From Clavelina lepadiformis (Eukaryota; Chordata; Ascidiacea; Aplousobranchia; Clavelinidae): a stretch of 64,000 nucleotides of DNA. The translations under genes were made by a program, and so were the position numbers. The notes beneath the pieces were generated by a model, which did no database searches, was not told where the DNA came from, and was given only the letters and a program-made list of their open reading frames with translations. Below are positions 23,901 through 33,011 of the stretch, piece by piece. Position 1 is the stretch's first letter. Every line of letters starts with the position of its first letter. The stretch lies in contig NC_135243.1 in assembly GCF_947623445.1 (NCBI RefSeq), positions 17,120,479 to 17,184,478 of the forward strand. Reading direction: 5' to 3'.

Positions 23901-24466
23901 AATTTGAGATATTCTATCATTTTTTTATGGTCATTTCTGATGTGAATTTTATTGACTGAATCTTTGATGTCTAGAACTAGATTGAAGTCTCCCAGCCATA
24001 AAGTGTCGTCACGTGGAGTGGTGGTGAGGTGTTGATAAATATGTTCAAGTTGAAGAATTCTTGCAGAGGATGAGGAGGAGGAGGTTCCGGAGGTTAGGTA
24101 TGAGTTTATAATGATGACCGTTCTATTGTTGATGATTAGTTTTATAAGATGCGATCGATGTTCGGTGATGATGGTGTGATCTTTAACAAAAGGTAGGATA
24201 TGGTTCGATATGATGAGAGCTGTTCCGGATTTGAAATATTTGTCCTTGGAGTTGGTATCTGGTGCGTTGGTGAAGGATGTCAAATTGTTTTCTTTTTGCC
24301 AGTGGAGAAGTTGTTTCGGGTTGATTCTATGGGCTTCTTGGATTGCCAAAATGTCAATTTTATGATCACGCATAAAGGAGGGGATATGTCGGAGAGATCT
24401 GGTGAGGCCGTTGCAGTTTATGGTAGCTATAATTAAGGATTTGTTTATTTTTTTATCAGTCTCCAT
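20990..24466 (-). CDS. LINE ORF2: APE endonuclease and reverse transcriptase
   Basis: A 1,158-residue protein that nicks the target and reverse transcribes the element in place. The APE endonuclease spans about residues 8-245: N17/N19 in ATINCNG, E44 in QEAH, Y123, GDFN (D160, N162), RIDRIY (D218) and SDH (D243, H244), so the catalytic set is complete. A linker with a charged, Q/K-rich possibly coiled region (315-380) follows. The reverse transcriptase covers about 470-790: PGLDGL 489-494, WRPISILN 547-554, DFTKAFD 616-622, RQGCPLS 674-680 and the YADD box 716-719 with catalytic D616, D718, D719. Near the C-terminus is a zinc motif CX2CX8HX4C (C1049, C1052, H1061, C1066) as in L1/Tx1 elements. 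There is no RNase H. The Met at 24466 sits just upstream of the endonuclease core. The protein appears intact. Confidence 0.95.
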   Translation of the reverse strand: METDKKINKSLIIATINCNGLTRSLRHIPSFMRDHKIDILAIQEAHRINPKQLLHWQKENNLTSFTNAPDTNSKDKYFKSGTALIISNHILPFVKDHTIITEHRSHLIKLIINNRTVIIINSYLTSGTSSSSSSARILQLEHIYQHLTTTPRDDTLWLGDFNLVLDIKDSVNKIHIRNDHKKMIEYLKLFDLNDAFRYLHPNQRSFSYITAKASTRIDRIYSNSALTAKITKSTYISTAHFSDHSFGNLISLQTTLPRPDHQHGRTYWKLNDSLLQDTQFGNQIDDTIRSLAKKPLRSLDPLKWWELFKTSLRRSIILLASKKKRKTQNLLKNYQYQLESLNEHLTPDKNLEILSLKKKIQNIQEQQQQGERIRSRMKTVTDKEDPSRIFKVFEGKHQKKLNINKLQLDEENDSTITNNPITIQQTIHQFYSQLWKTEPTEISKTDEELSQYLNNLPSIESNPHNDLSPFIDIAEIKAAIQQLNKHSAPGLDGLTASFYQRFSHLLSPLLQEIFNNCYFQSQLTHSQRSAFIRLIPKSGNNLLIKNWRPISILNMDYKILSIILKNRITPIVTHLISSSQQCGIPGRSLETILLNIQAALQQENDNQDGLAILKLDFTKAFDKVNHNFIIRLLNKLNLPSTIVNWIKIIYDQPLAFIQTTQGLSQEIPISCGVRQGCPLSMLIFTIVTNVLAHKISNSSHLNCPNIRSTSLSLQQYADDTILLAKDIPTISNALLIINEFSKFSGLKLNEAKSAFFVSTPLLQNQINQHFPNIPITTNMKILGTTFSHSDDDATVNWEKALLTIKKLNNLHKMRRLSILGRKYLINALFLPHIIRTATLFLPPIKICNQLTNLIFKFLWYPRKLEPLARKKLIAPFNEGGLQILHVTSRIHSTFLYKMKRILLENTENSFFACWAKYNIGTKLMKIAPNLYSNSIRYRPTPNRTWEKTLKIYDLLSINNKDFLLAEQTQGSLYRLYLNKHSTPSLIHNHKQQMISWNLTTLKNMTGWSPSLKIRSHSYLIAHQGFLWGSFYKKQRLFTTPQQQIRITNCKFCKSIHDDINHLILDCPIIQEILRQIKSDILHWFSTNITFDRELLFYNKFQRPTAEKVKILQYLNIFKSNLISYKESLDEKNSYCTDKTLTINNILWKTRTKFKMIYE

Positions 24467-24504
24467 TGGGTTTCGTATGGTATAGCTTGTTTTGGTCAGA
24501 GCGT

Positions 24505-25554
24505 TTAATGGCGTTTTCCTTTTGGTTTATTGGCTTGCTTGTTTTTTGCGTTATTTTTTTTTGAGGTTGCAGGAGGAGGAGTAGTGAAGCAAAGCTTTTG
24601 TTCGAGTCCTTTCAGTCGCTTTTCTGCATCGGATGCGTCCAGTGACGAGACGGTCACGAAGTCAGAAGAGCCGCAGGATTCCTCTGAGGTTGACGGGACT
24701 TGGGAATCTGAGACAACAATGGGCGTGGGGACTTGATCTTTGTCAGCTGAGGAGTCTGTCTTGGTCTGCCTCGAAGAGGGGGCATCAGATTCCTCAATCG
24801 TTGGAGGGTCTTCAGGAGGGCTGAGATGCTCAGTCGGAGTGGTGGATGGTAGCGCGGTTTCATTTAGAGTTGGTTTTTGACGACCCCACGTTGAGTTTGC
24901 AGGGAGGGCAGATTTGTTGTTGGAAGAAGGTGGGTTTTTATTTTTTCTTTTATTACAATTCTGTATGAGGTGGCCAAAGTTCCTACAGTAGGCGCATTTA
25001 CGGATCGGAGCTCCCGGTAGGGATACTGAAACCGGTTGACAATTGATGATGATTTGTTTAGGGAGGATGTCCTCATTGAGTTTGTCAATCTGGAGATGCA
25101 GGTATTCGTTATGGAATTGGGGAAATTCTTTATGGGAGCCGAACTTGAAACGTCGCAGAACGCCCCAGTGTTGGGAACGTACCAGATGTTCAATCTCCTG
25201 ATCAGGGATGTCCAGCGGGACTGGGTAGAGGGTGATAGTAGCTGGTGGGGGAACTGGTTCATCAACCCACATGTGAATCGGTGTACCATTTTTAGGCACA
25301 ATTGGTTGCCTTTGCGAATAAGTATTTATCATTTTCTTGATGGCGCGTTTAGAGGCGTCATCAGCTTTGAATGTAATAGCAAAAATTTTTTCTTTGTGAT
25401 CGGATTGTGTCATACCGAATATGTTGTTTGAGATTGAATGAAATGGTCCTTCATCAATAAAAAATTCCATGAATGAGGAGATGTCAAAATTTTCTGAAAT
25501 TTCGTTGGTGTCGAAGTGACACAGTAAGGTTCGTGTTTGTTTAAAAAACACCAT
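24505..25554 (-). CDS. LINE ORF1 protein (RNA-binding, CCHC)
   Basis: A 349-residue protein expected to coat LINE RNA in the retrotransposition particle. Residues about 50-180 look like the RRM-type fold region of Tx1-group ORF1 proteins (segments MWVDEPVPPPATITLYPVPL and the following EFPQF region). One zinc knuckle CX2CX4HX4C follows, at C187, C190, H195, C200 (CAYCRNFGHLIQNC). The rest is a low-complexity tail rich in S, P, T and E, ending in a lysine-rich stretch after residue 330. The start Met gives a long N-terminus with no obvious coiled coil, unlike mammalian L1 ORF1p. It ends 38 bp before ORF2. The reading frame is uninterrupted. Function is by family analogy; I cannot exclude a somewhat later start. 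Confidence 0.88.
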   Translation of the reverse strand: MVFFKQTRTLLCHFDTNEISENFDISSFMEFFIDEGPFHSISNNIFGMTQSDHKEKIFAITFKADDASKRAIKKMINTYSQRQPIVPKNGTPIHMWVDEPVPPPATITLYPVPLDIPDQEIEHLVRSQHWGVLRRFKFGSHKEFPQFHNEYLHLQIDKLNEDILPKQIIINCQPVSVSLPGAPIRKCAYCRNFGHLIQNCNKRKNKNPPSSNNKSALPANSTWGRQKPTLNETALPSTTPTEHLSPPEDPPTIEESDAPSSRQTKTDSSADKDQVPTPIVVSDSQVPSTSEESCGSSDFVTVSSLDASDAEKRLKGLEQKLCFTTPPPATSKKNNAKNKQANKPKGKRH

Positions 25555-26084
25555 TGTAATTACGAGGACGTATTAGTAACACGTCAAGGTGGGGAGAACA
25601 GAGTAAAACGGTAATAAAGAGGACCCCGACACAAGTTTAGAAAAATAAAAGCCGGTTACCATAGAATATAATGGGGGAATCCCAATTCGGGTGAGAACGC
25701 GTGGTTGGCTGAAAATAGCCTAGAAATGCGCTAAAAATAGTCAAAAACACAATAAAACAACAATATTCAGTACTTTTGACCACGGAATTAAGTTCCGTGA
25801 CCTAAAAACTATAAAAAATAATAAAAAGTAGCGCTGAAAAGCGCTGTTTACGAGCGTAAATAGGGTTGCCACTCGGGCTTAGCCTACTGAGCATGAAAAT
25901 TCAGACAAATACGATTATCAGCGGTTATATTAAAAAGTAAGCAAAGTGTAAGTGTAAAAGTTATAGATAACTACTTTATAAACAATTTGAAACACTCACC
26001 GACCCTTTAAACCGGCTAAAACCGGAGTAAATGCCAAAACAAGATCAAGGACCTGCGGAGCTCAAAAAATGCGTCCGAACCCGT
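25555..26084 (-). other. LINE 5' UTR
   Basis: A 530-bp leader starting ACGGGTTCGG at the U2 junction. Two small inverted repeats are visible: 25781-25799 (CACGGAA, 5-nt loop, TTCCGTG) and 25830-25845 (AGCGCT, 4-nt loop, AGCGCT). No promoter motif is recognised. Transcription by the adjacent U2 promoter is possible because the junction lies only 44 nt into U2. Confidence 0.8.
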
Positions 26085-26097
26085 CAGATACTACACT
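26085..26097. repeat. LINE target site duplication, 5' side copy
   Basis: Second copy of the 13-bp duplication, abutting the LINE 5' end at 26084. It also represents U2 nt 32-44. Confidence 0.93.
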
Positions 26098-26128
26098 TGA
26101 TCTTAGCTCTTGAGAGCCGAGAAGCGAT
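26085..26128 (-). pseudogene. U2: U2 copy 25, 5' part (nt 1-44), split by LINE
   Basis: U2 nt 1-44 stay attached to an intact-looking U2 promoter immediately upstream of the LINE 5' end and in the same orientation. A U2-promoter transcript would therefore read into the LINE. Confidence 0.97.
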
Positions 26129-26727
26129 ACCTCTAAATCTTCCCGGACTCTTTTTATTCTTCTCAAAATCCTCCTCGACCTCCAAACGTTCCTATATCGC
26201 CCGCCACAAGACGCCAAACTGACGAACTCAACCAGCCAGCAGACAGACGACAATCTTCTGGCCGCCGCCCAGTCACATGATTTGCTGCTTGATGGTTATT
26301 GGACCGTGACAGTGGAGATATTTTGTGTCTATCCCGTGGAGGCCATTTCTTGCATTTTTCAGCTTTTTGCTATCAAACTGGGAAATACCCTAAAACGATC
26401 GCTTTCATTAGTACTCACAACAAATGTAGTAACAGCAGCAGCAGCACAGTTGACTTGAAGAAACTTTCACAAGATAAATCGGGGATTTATCCATTTTATC
26501 AAACCATTCCTGCTGTCACACAGGGCCGACAGTCAATTTCTCATTTTACCCGTGACGCAGGTGTACAACATTTATCCCATAGACATTAATCGATCGTTTG
26601 ACATCGATCAATCCATCCGCCCATCGTCTTCTTTTTTTTTTTTTTTTTTTTCCCCTCCTTCTCCTCCTCTTCTTCTTTTCCTCAGACTACTTTAATACAA
26701 ACAAGAGTATCCCACCAGGGTGGGAGA

Positions 26728-26914
26728 TGGGCCGAAGCAGCAGGTACTGCAATAGCTGCACAACCCTCAAACGAGCAGGCGCAAGCGCCTAGCGTCGTTC
26801 ACCGTTCAAAAATCCGTTTAATCGAAGAGCAGTTCAATGAACTGCGTCCCAGGGATTAAACTGAGAAGAACAGATACTACACTTGATCTTAGCTCTTGAG
26901 AGCCGAGAAGCGAT
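26728..26914 (-). ncRNA. U2: U2 snRNA, copy 26
   Basis: Intact; first gene to the right of the LINE-split locus. Subtype 2. Confidence 0.96.
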
Positions 26915-27513
26915 ACCTCTAAATCTTCCCGGACTCTTTTTATTCTTCTCAAAATCCTCCTCGACCTCCAAACGTTCCTATATCGCCCGCCACAAGACGC
27001 CAAACTGACGAACTCAACCAGCCAGCAGACAGACGACAATCTTCTGGCCGCCGCCCAGTCACATGATTTGCTGCTTGATGGTTATTGGACCGTGACAGTG
27101 GAGATATTTTGTGTCTATCCCGTGGAGGCCATTTCTTGCATTTTTCAGCTTTTTGCTATCAAACTGGGAAATACCCTAAAACGATCGCTTTCATTAGTAC
27201 TCACAACAAATGTAGTAACAGCAGCAGCAGCACAGTTGACTTGAAGAAACTTTCACAAGATAAATCGGGGATTTATCCATTTTATCAAACCATTCCTGCT
27301 GTCACACAGGGCCGACAGTCAATTTCTCATTTTACCCGTGACGCAGGTGTACAACATTTATCCCATAGACATTAATCGATCGTTTGACATCGATCAATCC
27401 ATCCGCCCATCGTCTTCTTTTTTTTTTTTTTTTTTTTCCCCTCCTTCTCCTCCTCTTCTTCTTTTCCTCAGACTACTTTAATACAAACAAGAGTATCCCA
27501 CCAGGGTGGGAGA

Positions 27514-27700
27514 TGGGCCGAAGCAGCAGGTACTGCAATAGCTGCACAACCCTCAAACGAGCAGGCGCAAGCGCCTAGCGTCGTTCACCGTTCAAAAATC
27601 CGTTTAATCGAAGAGCAGTTCAATGAACTGCGTCCCAGGGATTAAACTGAGAAGAACAGATACTACACTTGATCTTAGCTCTTGAGAGCCGAGAAGCGAT
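27514..27700 (-). ncRNA. U2: U2 snRNA, copy 27
   Basis: Intact; subtype 2 unit. Confidence 0.96.
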
Positions 27701-28299
27701 ACCTCTAAATCTTCCCGGACTCTTTTTATTCTTCTCAAAATCCTCCTCGACCTCCAAACGTTCCTATATCGCCCGCCACAAGACGCCAAACTGACGAACT
27801 CAACCAGCCAGCAGACAGACGACAATCTTCTGGCCGCCGCCCAGTCACATGATTTGCTGCTTGATGGTTATTGGACCGTGACAGTGGAGATATTTTGTGT
27901 CTATCCCGTGGAGGCCATTTCTTGCATTTTTCAGCTTTTTGCTATCAAACTGGGAAATACCCTAAAACGATCGCTTTCATTAGTACTCACAACAAATGTA
28001 GTAACAGCAGCAGCAGCACAGTTGACTTGAAGAAACTTTCACAAGATAAATCGGGGATTTATCCATTTTATCAAACCATTCCTGCTGTCACACAGGGCCG
28101 ACAGTCAATTTCTCATTTTACCCGTGACGCAGGTGTACAACATTTATCCCATAGACATTAATCGATCGTTTGACATCGATCAATCCATCCGCCCATCGTC
28201 TTCTTTTTTTTTTTTTTTTTTTTCCCCTCCTTCTCCTCCTCTTCTTCTTTTCCTCAGACTACTTTAATACAAACAAGAGTATCCCACCAGGGTGGGAGA

Positions 28300-28486
28300 T
28301 GGGCCGAAGCAGCAGGTACTGCAATAGCTGCACAACCCTCAAACGAGCAGGCGCAAGCGCCTAGCGTCGTTCACCGTTCAAAAATCCGTTTAATCGAAGA
28401 GCAGTTCAATGAACTGCGTCCCAGGGATTAAACTGAGAAGAACAGATACTACACTTGATCTTAGCTCTTGAGAGCCGAGAAGCGAT
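28300..28486 (-). ncRNA. U2: U2 snRNA, copy 28
   Basis: Intact; subtype 2 unit. Confidence 0.96.
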
Positions 28487-29085
28487 ACCTCTAAATCTTC
28501 CCGGACTCTTTTTATTCTTCTCAAAATCCTCCTCGACCTCCAAACGTTCCTATATCGCCCGCCACAAGACGCCAAACTGACGAACTCAACCAGCCAGCAG
28601 ACAGACGACAATCTTCTGGCCGCCGCCCAGTCACATGATTTGCTGCTTGATGGTTATTGGACCGTGACAGTGGAGATATTTTGTGTCTATCCCGTGGAGG
28701 CCATTTCTTGCATTTTTCAGCTTTTTGCTATCAAACTGGGAAATACCCTAAAACGATCGCTTTCATTAGTACTCACAACAAATGTAGTAACAGCAGCAGC
28801 AGCACAGTTGACTTGAAGAAACTTTCACAAGATAAATCGGGGATTTATCCATTTTATCAAACCATTCCTGCTGTCACACAGGGCCGACAGTCAATTTCTC
28901 ATTTTACCCGTGACGCAGGTGTACAACATTTATCCCATAGACATTAATCGATCGTTTGACATCGATCAATCCATCCGCCCATCGTCTTCTTTTTTTTTTT
29001 TTTTTTTTTCCCCTCCTTCTCCTCCTCTTCTTCTTTTCCTCAGACTACTTTAATACAAACAAGAGTATCCCACCAGGGTGGGAGA

Positions 29086-29272
29086 TGGGCCGAAGCAGCA
29101 GGTACTGCAATAGCTGCACAACCCTCAAACGAGCAGGCGCAAGCGCCTAGCGTCGTTCACCGTTCAAAAATCCGTTTAATCGAAGAGCAGTTCAATGAAC
29201 TGCGTCCCAGGGATTAAACTGAGAAGAACAGATACTACACTTGATCTTAGCTCTTGAGAGCCGAGAAGCGAT
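29086..29272 (-). ncRNA. U2: U2 snRNA, copy 29
   Basis: Intact; subtype 2 unit. Confidence 0.96.
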
Positions 29273-29871
29273 ACCTCTAAATCTTCCCGGACTCTTTTTA
29301 TTCTTCTCAAAATCCTCCTCGACCTCCAAACGTTCCTATATCGCCCGCCACAAGACGCCAAACTGACGAACTCAACCAGCCAGCAGACAGACGACAATCT
29401 TCTGGCCGCCGCCCAGTCACATGATTTGCTGCTTGATGGTTATTGGACCGTGACAGTGGAGATATTTTGTGTCTATCCCGTGGAGGCCATTTCTTGCATT
29501 TTTCAGCTTTTTGCTATCAAACTGGGAAATACCCTAAAACGATCGCTTTCATTAGTACTCACAACAAATGTAGTAACAGCAGCAGCAGCACAGTTGACTT
29601 GAAGAAACTTTCACAAGATAAATCGGGGATTTATCCATTTTATCAAACCATTCCTGCTGTCACACAGGGCCGACAGTCAATTTCTCATTTTACCCGTGAC
29701 GCAGGTGTACAACATTTATCCCATAGACATTAATCGATCGTTTGACATCGATCAATCCATCCGCCCATCGTCTTCTTTTTTTTTTTTTTTTTTTTCCCCT
29801 CCTTCTCCTCCTCTTCTTCTTTTCCTCAGACTACTTTAATACAAACAAGAGTATCCCACCAGGGTGGGAGA

Positions 29872-30058
29872 TGGGCCGAAGCAGCAGGTACTGCAATAGC
29901 TGCACAACCCTCAAACGAGCAGGCGCAAGCGCCTAGCGTCGTTCACCGTTCAAAAATCCGTTTAATCGAAGAGCAGTTCAATGAACTGCGTCCCAGGGAT
30001 TAAACTGAGAAGAACAGATACTACACTTGATCTTAGCTCTTGAGAGCCGAGAAGCGAT
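29872..30058 (-). ncRNA. U2: U2 snRNA, copy 30
   Basis: Intact; fifth and last intact gene between the LINE and the first SINE. Confidence 0.96.
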
Positions 30059-30657
30059 ACCTCTAAATCTTCCCGGACTCTTTTTATTCTTCTCAAAATC
30101 CTCCTCGACCTCCAAACGTTCCTATATCGCCCGCCACAAGACGCCAAACTGACGAACTCAACCAGCCAGCAGACAGACGACAATCTTCTGGCCGCCGCCC
30201 AGTCACATGATTTGCTGCTTGATGGTTATTGGACCGTGACAGTGGAGATATTTTGTGTCTATCCCGTGGAGGCCATTTCTTGCATTTTTCAGCTTTTTGC
30301 TATCAAACTGGGAAATACCCTAAAACGATCGCTTTCATTAGTACTCACAACAAATGTAGTAACAGCAGCAGCAGCACAGTTGACTTGAAGAAACTTTCAC
30401 AAGATAAATCGGGGATTTATCCATTTTATCAAACCATTCCTGCTGTCACACAGGGCCGACAGTCAATTTCTCATTTTACCCGTGACGCAGGTGTACAACA
30501 TTTATCCCATAGACATTAATCGATCGTTTGACATCGATCAATCCATCCGCCCATCGTCTTCTTTTTTTTTTTTTTTTTTTTCCCCTCCTTCTCCTCCTCT
30601 TCTTCTTTTCCTCAGACTACTTTAATACAAACAAGAGTATCCCACCAGGGTGGGAGA

Positions 30658-30813
30658 TGGGCCGAAGCAGCAGGTACTGCAATAGCTGCACAACCCTCAA
30701 ACGAGCAGGCGCAAGCGCCTAGCGTCGTTCACCGTTCAAAAATCCGTTTAATCGAAGAGCAGTTCAATGAACTGCGTCCCAGGGATTAAACTGAGAAGAA
30801 CAGATACTACACT
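30658..30813 (-). pseudogene. U2: U2 copy 31, 3' part (nt 32-187), split by two SINEs
   Basis: The 3' portion starts at nt 32, the same break as in the LINE-split copy. The 5' portion is at 31401-31439. Confidence 0.97.
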
Positions 30814-31097
30814 TTTTTTTTTTTTTTTCTTTTATTTCAAAGATATTACAATGTAAAGTAAAAAAAAGGAAAAGTTTTTGAGTGGGGGTTGTAAAAGAGT
30901 CAGGGGTCTCTTTTGCCTACCTTCCGATAGGACAAAAAATTTCCCAACCTTGATTTGACTTGCATTTTGCTCACAAGTGCTACGAGCAGGGGCAAGCCTA
31001 AAACCTGGTGAGAGGTGGAAGGTGGTATGTTCGGGAAAGGGCACCAAACTCGGCGGCATCAACCGAGACCCTTTCTACATCAGTAAACTGATGGACC
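30814..31097 (-). mobile_element. U2-site SINE, type A, copy A1
   Basis: A 284-bp element beginning GGTCC and ending in poly(A), inserted in sense orientation in U2 with ACTACACT (plus strand) on both sides. The head has two nested-stem features: a CATCAG/CTGATG hairpin (nt 5-20) and a GAAAGGG/CCCTTTC stem enclosing CTCGG/CCGAG. The tail (30829-30848) matches the LINE 3' end at 19 of 20 bases, including AATAAA. No coding frame of substance and no clear pol III A/B boxes. The head is not recognised as tRNA, 5S, 7SL, U1 or U2. Confidence 0.85.
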
Positions 31098-31102
31098 ACT
31101 AC

Positions 31103-31105
<3 letters not shown>
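31098..31105. repeat. 8-bp target duplication between SINE A1 and B1
   Basis: ACTACACT (AGTGTAGT, U2 nt 32-39) shared by the two adjacent SINEs. Further copies are at 30806-30813 and 31401-31408, giving three copies around two elements. Confidence 0.92.
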
Positions 31106-31133
<28 letters not shown>

Positions 31134-31400
31134 CATTGAGCAGTGATGAGGTCGGCGTTCGCCTTCCCCCCCCCTGCCAAGTGGAGGATTTGGGGTATAA
31201 GAGAGCTAGGGGTCTCCTCTGCCTATCTTCCAATAAGCAAGGGATTTCCTAACCTTGATGACTTCTCGTTTGCTCACAAGTGCTACGAGCAGGGGCAAGC
31301 CGAAACCCCGGTGAAAGGTGGAAGGTGGTATGTTCGGGAAAGGGAACCAAACTCGGCGGCATCAACCGAGACCCTTTCTACATCAGTAAACTGATGGACC
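31106..31400 (-). mobile_element. U2-site SINE, type B, copy B1
   Basis: A 295-bp element including a 28-A tail. The first 200 or so bases from GGTCC are homologous to type A, with both head hairpins preserved. The 3' third is unrelated: a G8 run, GGCGAACGCCGACC and the end CACTGCTCAATG followed by poly(A), with no AATAAA. It sits directly on the U2-promoter side of SINE A1. Confidence 0.85.
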
Positions 31401-31439
31401 ACTACACTTGATCTTAGCTCTTGAGAGCCGAGAAGCGAT
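31401..31439 (-). pseudogene. U2: U2 copy 31, 5' part (nt 1-39)
   Basis: U2 nt 1-39 next to an intact promoter; the SINE begins at nt 39, five bases earlier than the LINE. Confidence 0.97.
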
Positions 31440-32038
31440 ACCTCTAAATCTTCCCGGACTCTTTTTATTCTTCTCAAAATCCTCCTCGACCTCCAAACGT
31501 TCCTATATCGCCCGCCACAAGACGCCAAACTGACGAACTCAACCAGCCAGCAGACAGACGACAATCTTCTGGCCGCCGCCCAGTCACATGATTTGCTGCT
31601 TGATGGTTATTGGACCGTGACAGTGGAGATATTTTGTGTCTATCCCGTGGAGGCCATTTCTTGCATTTTTCAGCTTTTTGCTATCAAACTGGGAAATACC
31701 CTAAAACGATCGCTTTCATTAGTACTCACAACAAATGTAGTAACAGCAGCAGCAGCACAGTTGACTTGAAGAAACTTTCACAAGATAAATCGGGGATTTA
31801 TCCATTTTATCAAACCATTCCTGCTGTCACACAGGGCCGACAGTCAATTTCTCATTTTACCCGTGACGCAGGTGTACAACATTTATCCCATAGACATTAA
31901 TCGATCGTTTGACATCGATCAATCCATCCGCCCATCGTCTTCTTTTTTTTTTTTTTTTTTTTCCCCTCCTTCTCCTCCTCTTCTTCTTTTCCTCAGACTA
32001 CTTTAATACAAACAAGAGTATCCCACCAGGGTGGGAGA

Positions 32039-32225
32039 TGGGCCGAAGCAGCAGGTACTGCAATAGCTGCACAACCCTCAAACGAGCAGGCGCAAGCGCC
32101 TAGCGTCGTTCACCGTTCAAAAATCCGTTTAATCGAAGAGCAGTTCAATGAACTGCGTCCCAGGGATTAAACTGAGAAGAACAGATACTACACTTGATCT
32201 TAGCTCTTGAGAGCCGAGAAGCGAT
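32039..32225 (-). ncRNA. U2: U2 snRNA, copy 32
   Basis: Intact; subtype 2 unit next to the double-SINE locus. Confidence 0.96.
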
Positions 32226-32824
32226 ACCTCTAAATCTTCCCGGACTCTTTTTATTCTTCTCAAAATCCTCCTCGACCTCCAAACGTTCCTATATCGCCCG
32301 CCACAAGACGCCAAACTGACGAACTCAACCAGCCAGCAGACAGACGACAATCTTCTGGCCGCCGCCCAGTCACATGATTTGCTGCTTGATGGTTATTGGA
32401 CCGTGACAGTGGAGATATTTTGTGTCTATCCCGTGGAGGCCATTTCTTGCATTTTTCAGCTTTTTGCTATCAAACTGGGAAATACCCTAAAACGATCGCT
32501 TTCATTAGTACTCACAACAAATGTAGTAACAGCAGCAGCAGCACAGTTGACTTGAAGAAACTTTCACAAGATAAATCGGGGATTTATCCATTTTATCAAA
32601 CCATTCCTGCTGTCACACAGGGCCGACAGTCAATTTCTCATTTTACCCGTGACGCAGGTGTACAACATTTATCCCATAGACATTAATCGATCGTTTGACA
32701 TCGATCAATCCATCCGCCCATCGTCTTCTTTTTTTTTTTTTTTTTTTTCCCCTCCTTCTCCTCCTCTTCTTCTTTTCCTCAGACTACTTTAATACAAACA
32801 AGAGTATCCCACCAGGGTGGGAGA

Positions 32825-33011
32825 TGGGCCGAAGCAGCAGGTACTGCAATAGCTGCACAACCCTCAAACGAGCAGGCGCAAGCGCCTAGCGTCGTTCACC
32901 GTTCAAAAATCCGTTTAATCGAAGAGCAGTTCAATGAACTGCGTCCCAGGGATTAAACTGAGAAGAACAGATACTACACTTGATCTTAGCTCTTGAGAGC
33001 CGAGAAGCGAT
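32825..33011 (-). ncRNA. U2: U2 snRNA, copy 33
   Basis: Intact; subtype 2 unit. Confidence 0.96.

Larger units (their letters stand above)
19570..26084 (-). mobile_element. full-length U2-specific LINE, Keno-like (Tx1 clade)
   Basis: This is a 6,515-bp non-LTR retrotransposon in sense orientation within U2. It has a 530-bp 5' UTR, ORF1, 38 bp between ORFs, ORF2, a long 1.4-kb 3' UTR and a 13-A tail, flanked by 13-bp duplications of U2 nt 32-44. ORF1 with a CCHC knuckle, ORF2 with APE endonuclease and reverse transcriptase, and absence of RNase H fit the L1/Tx1 group. Keno is a Tx1-clade family known to target U2 snRNA genes in fish. The family name here rests on target and domain layout, not on alignment. 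Both ORFs are open, so the copy looks recent and possibly active. Its AT-rich composition differs from the flanking array. Confidence 0.93.

Noticed and set aside
30832-31062. 76- to 93-residue frames inside the SINEs
   Set aside because: They are in low-constraint noncoding elements, differ between copies by frame-changing indels, and partly run into U2.
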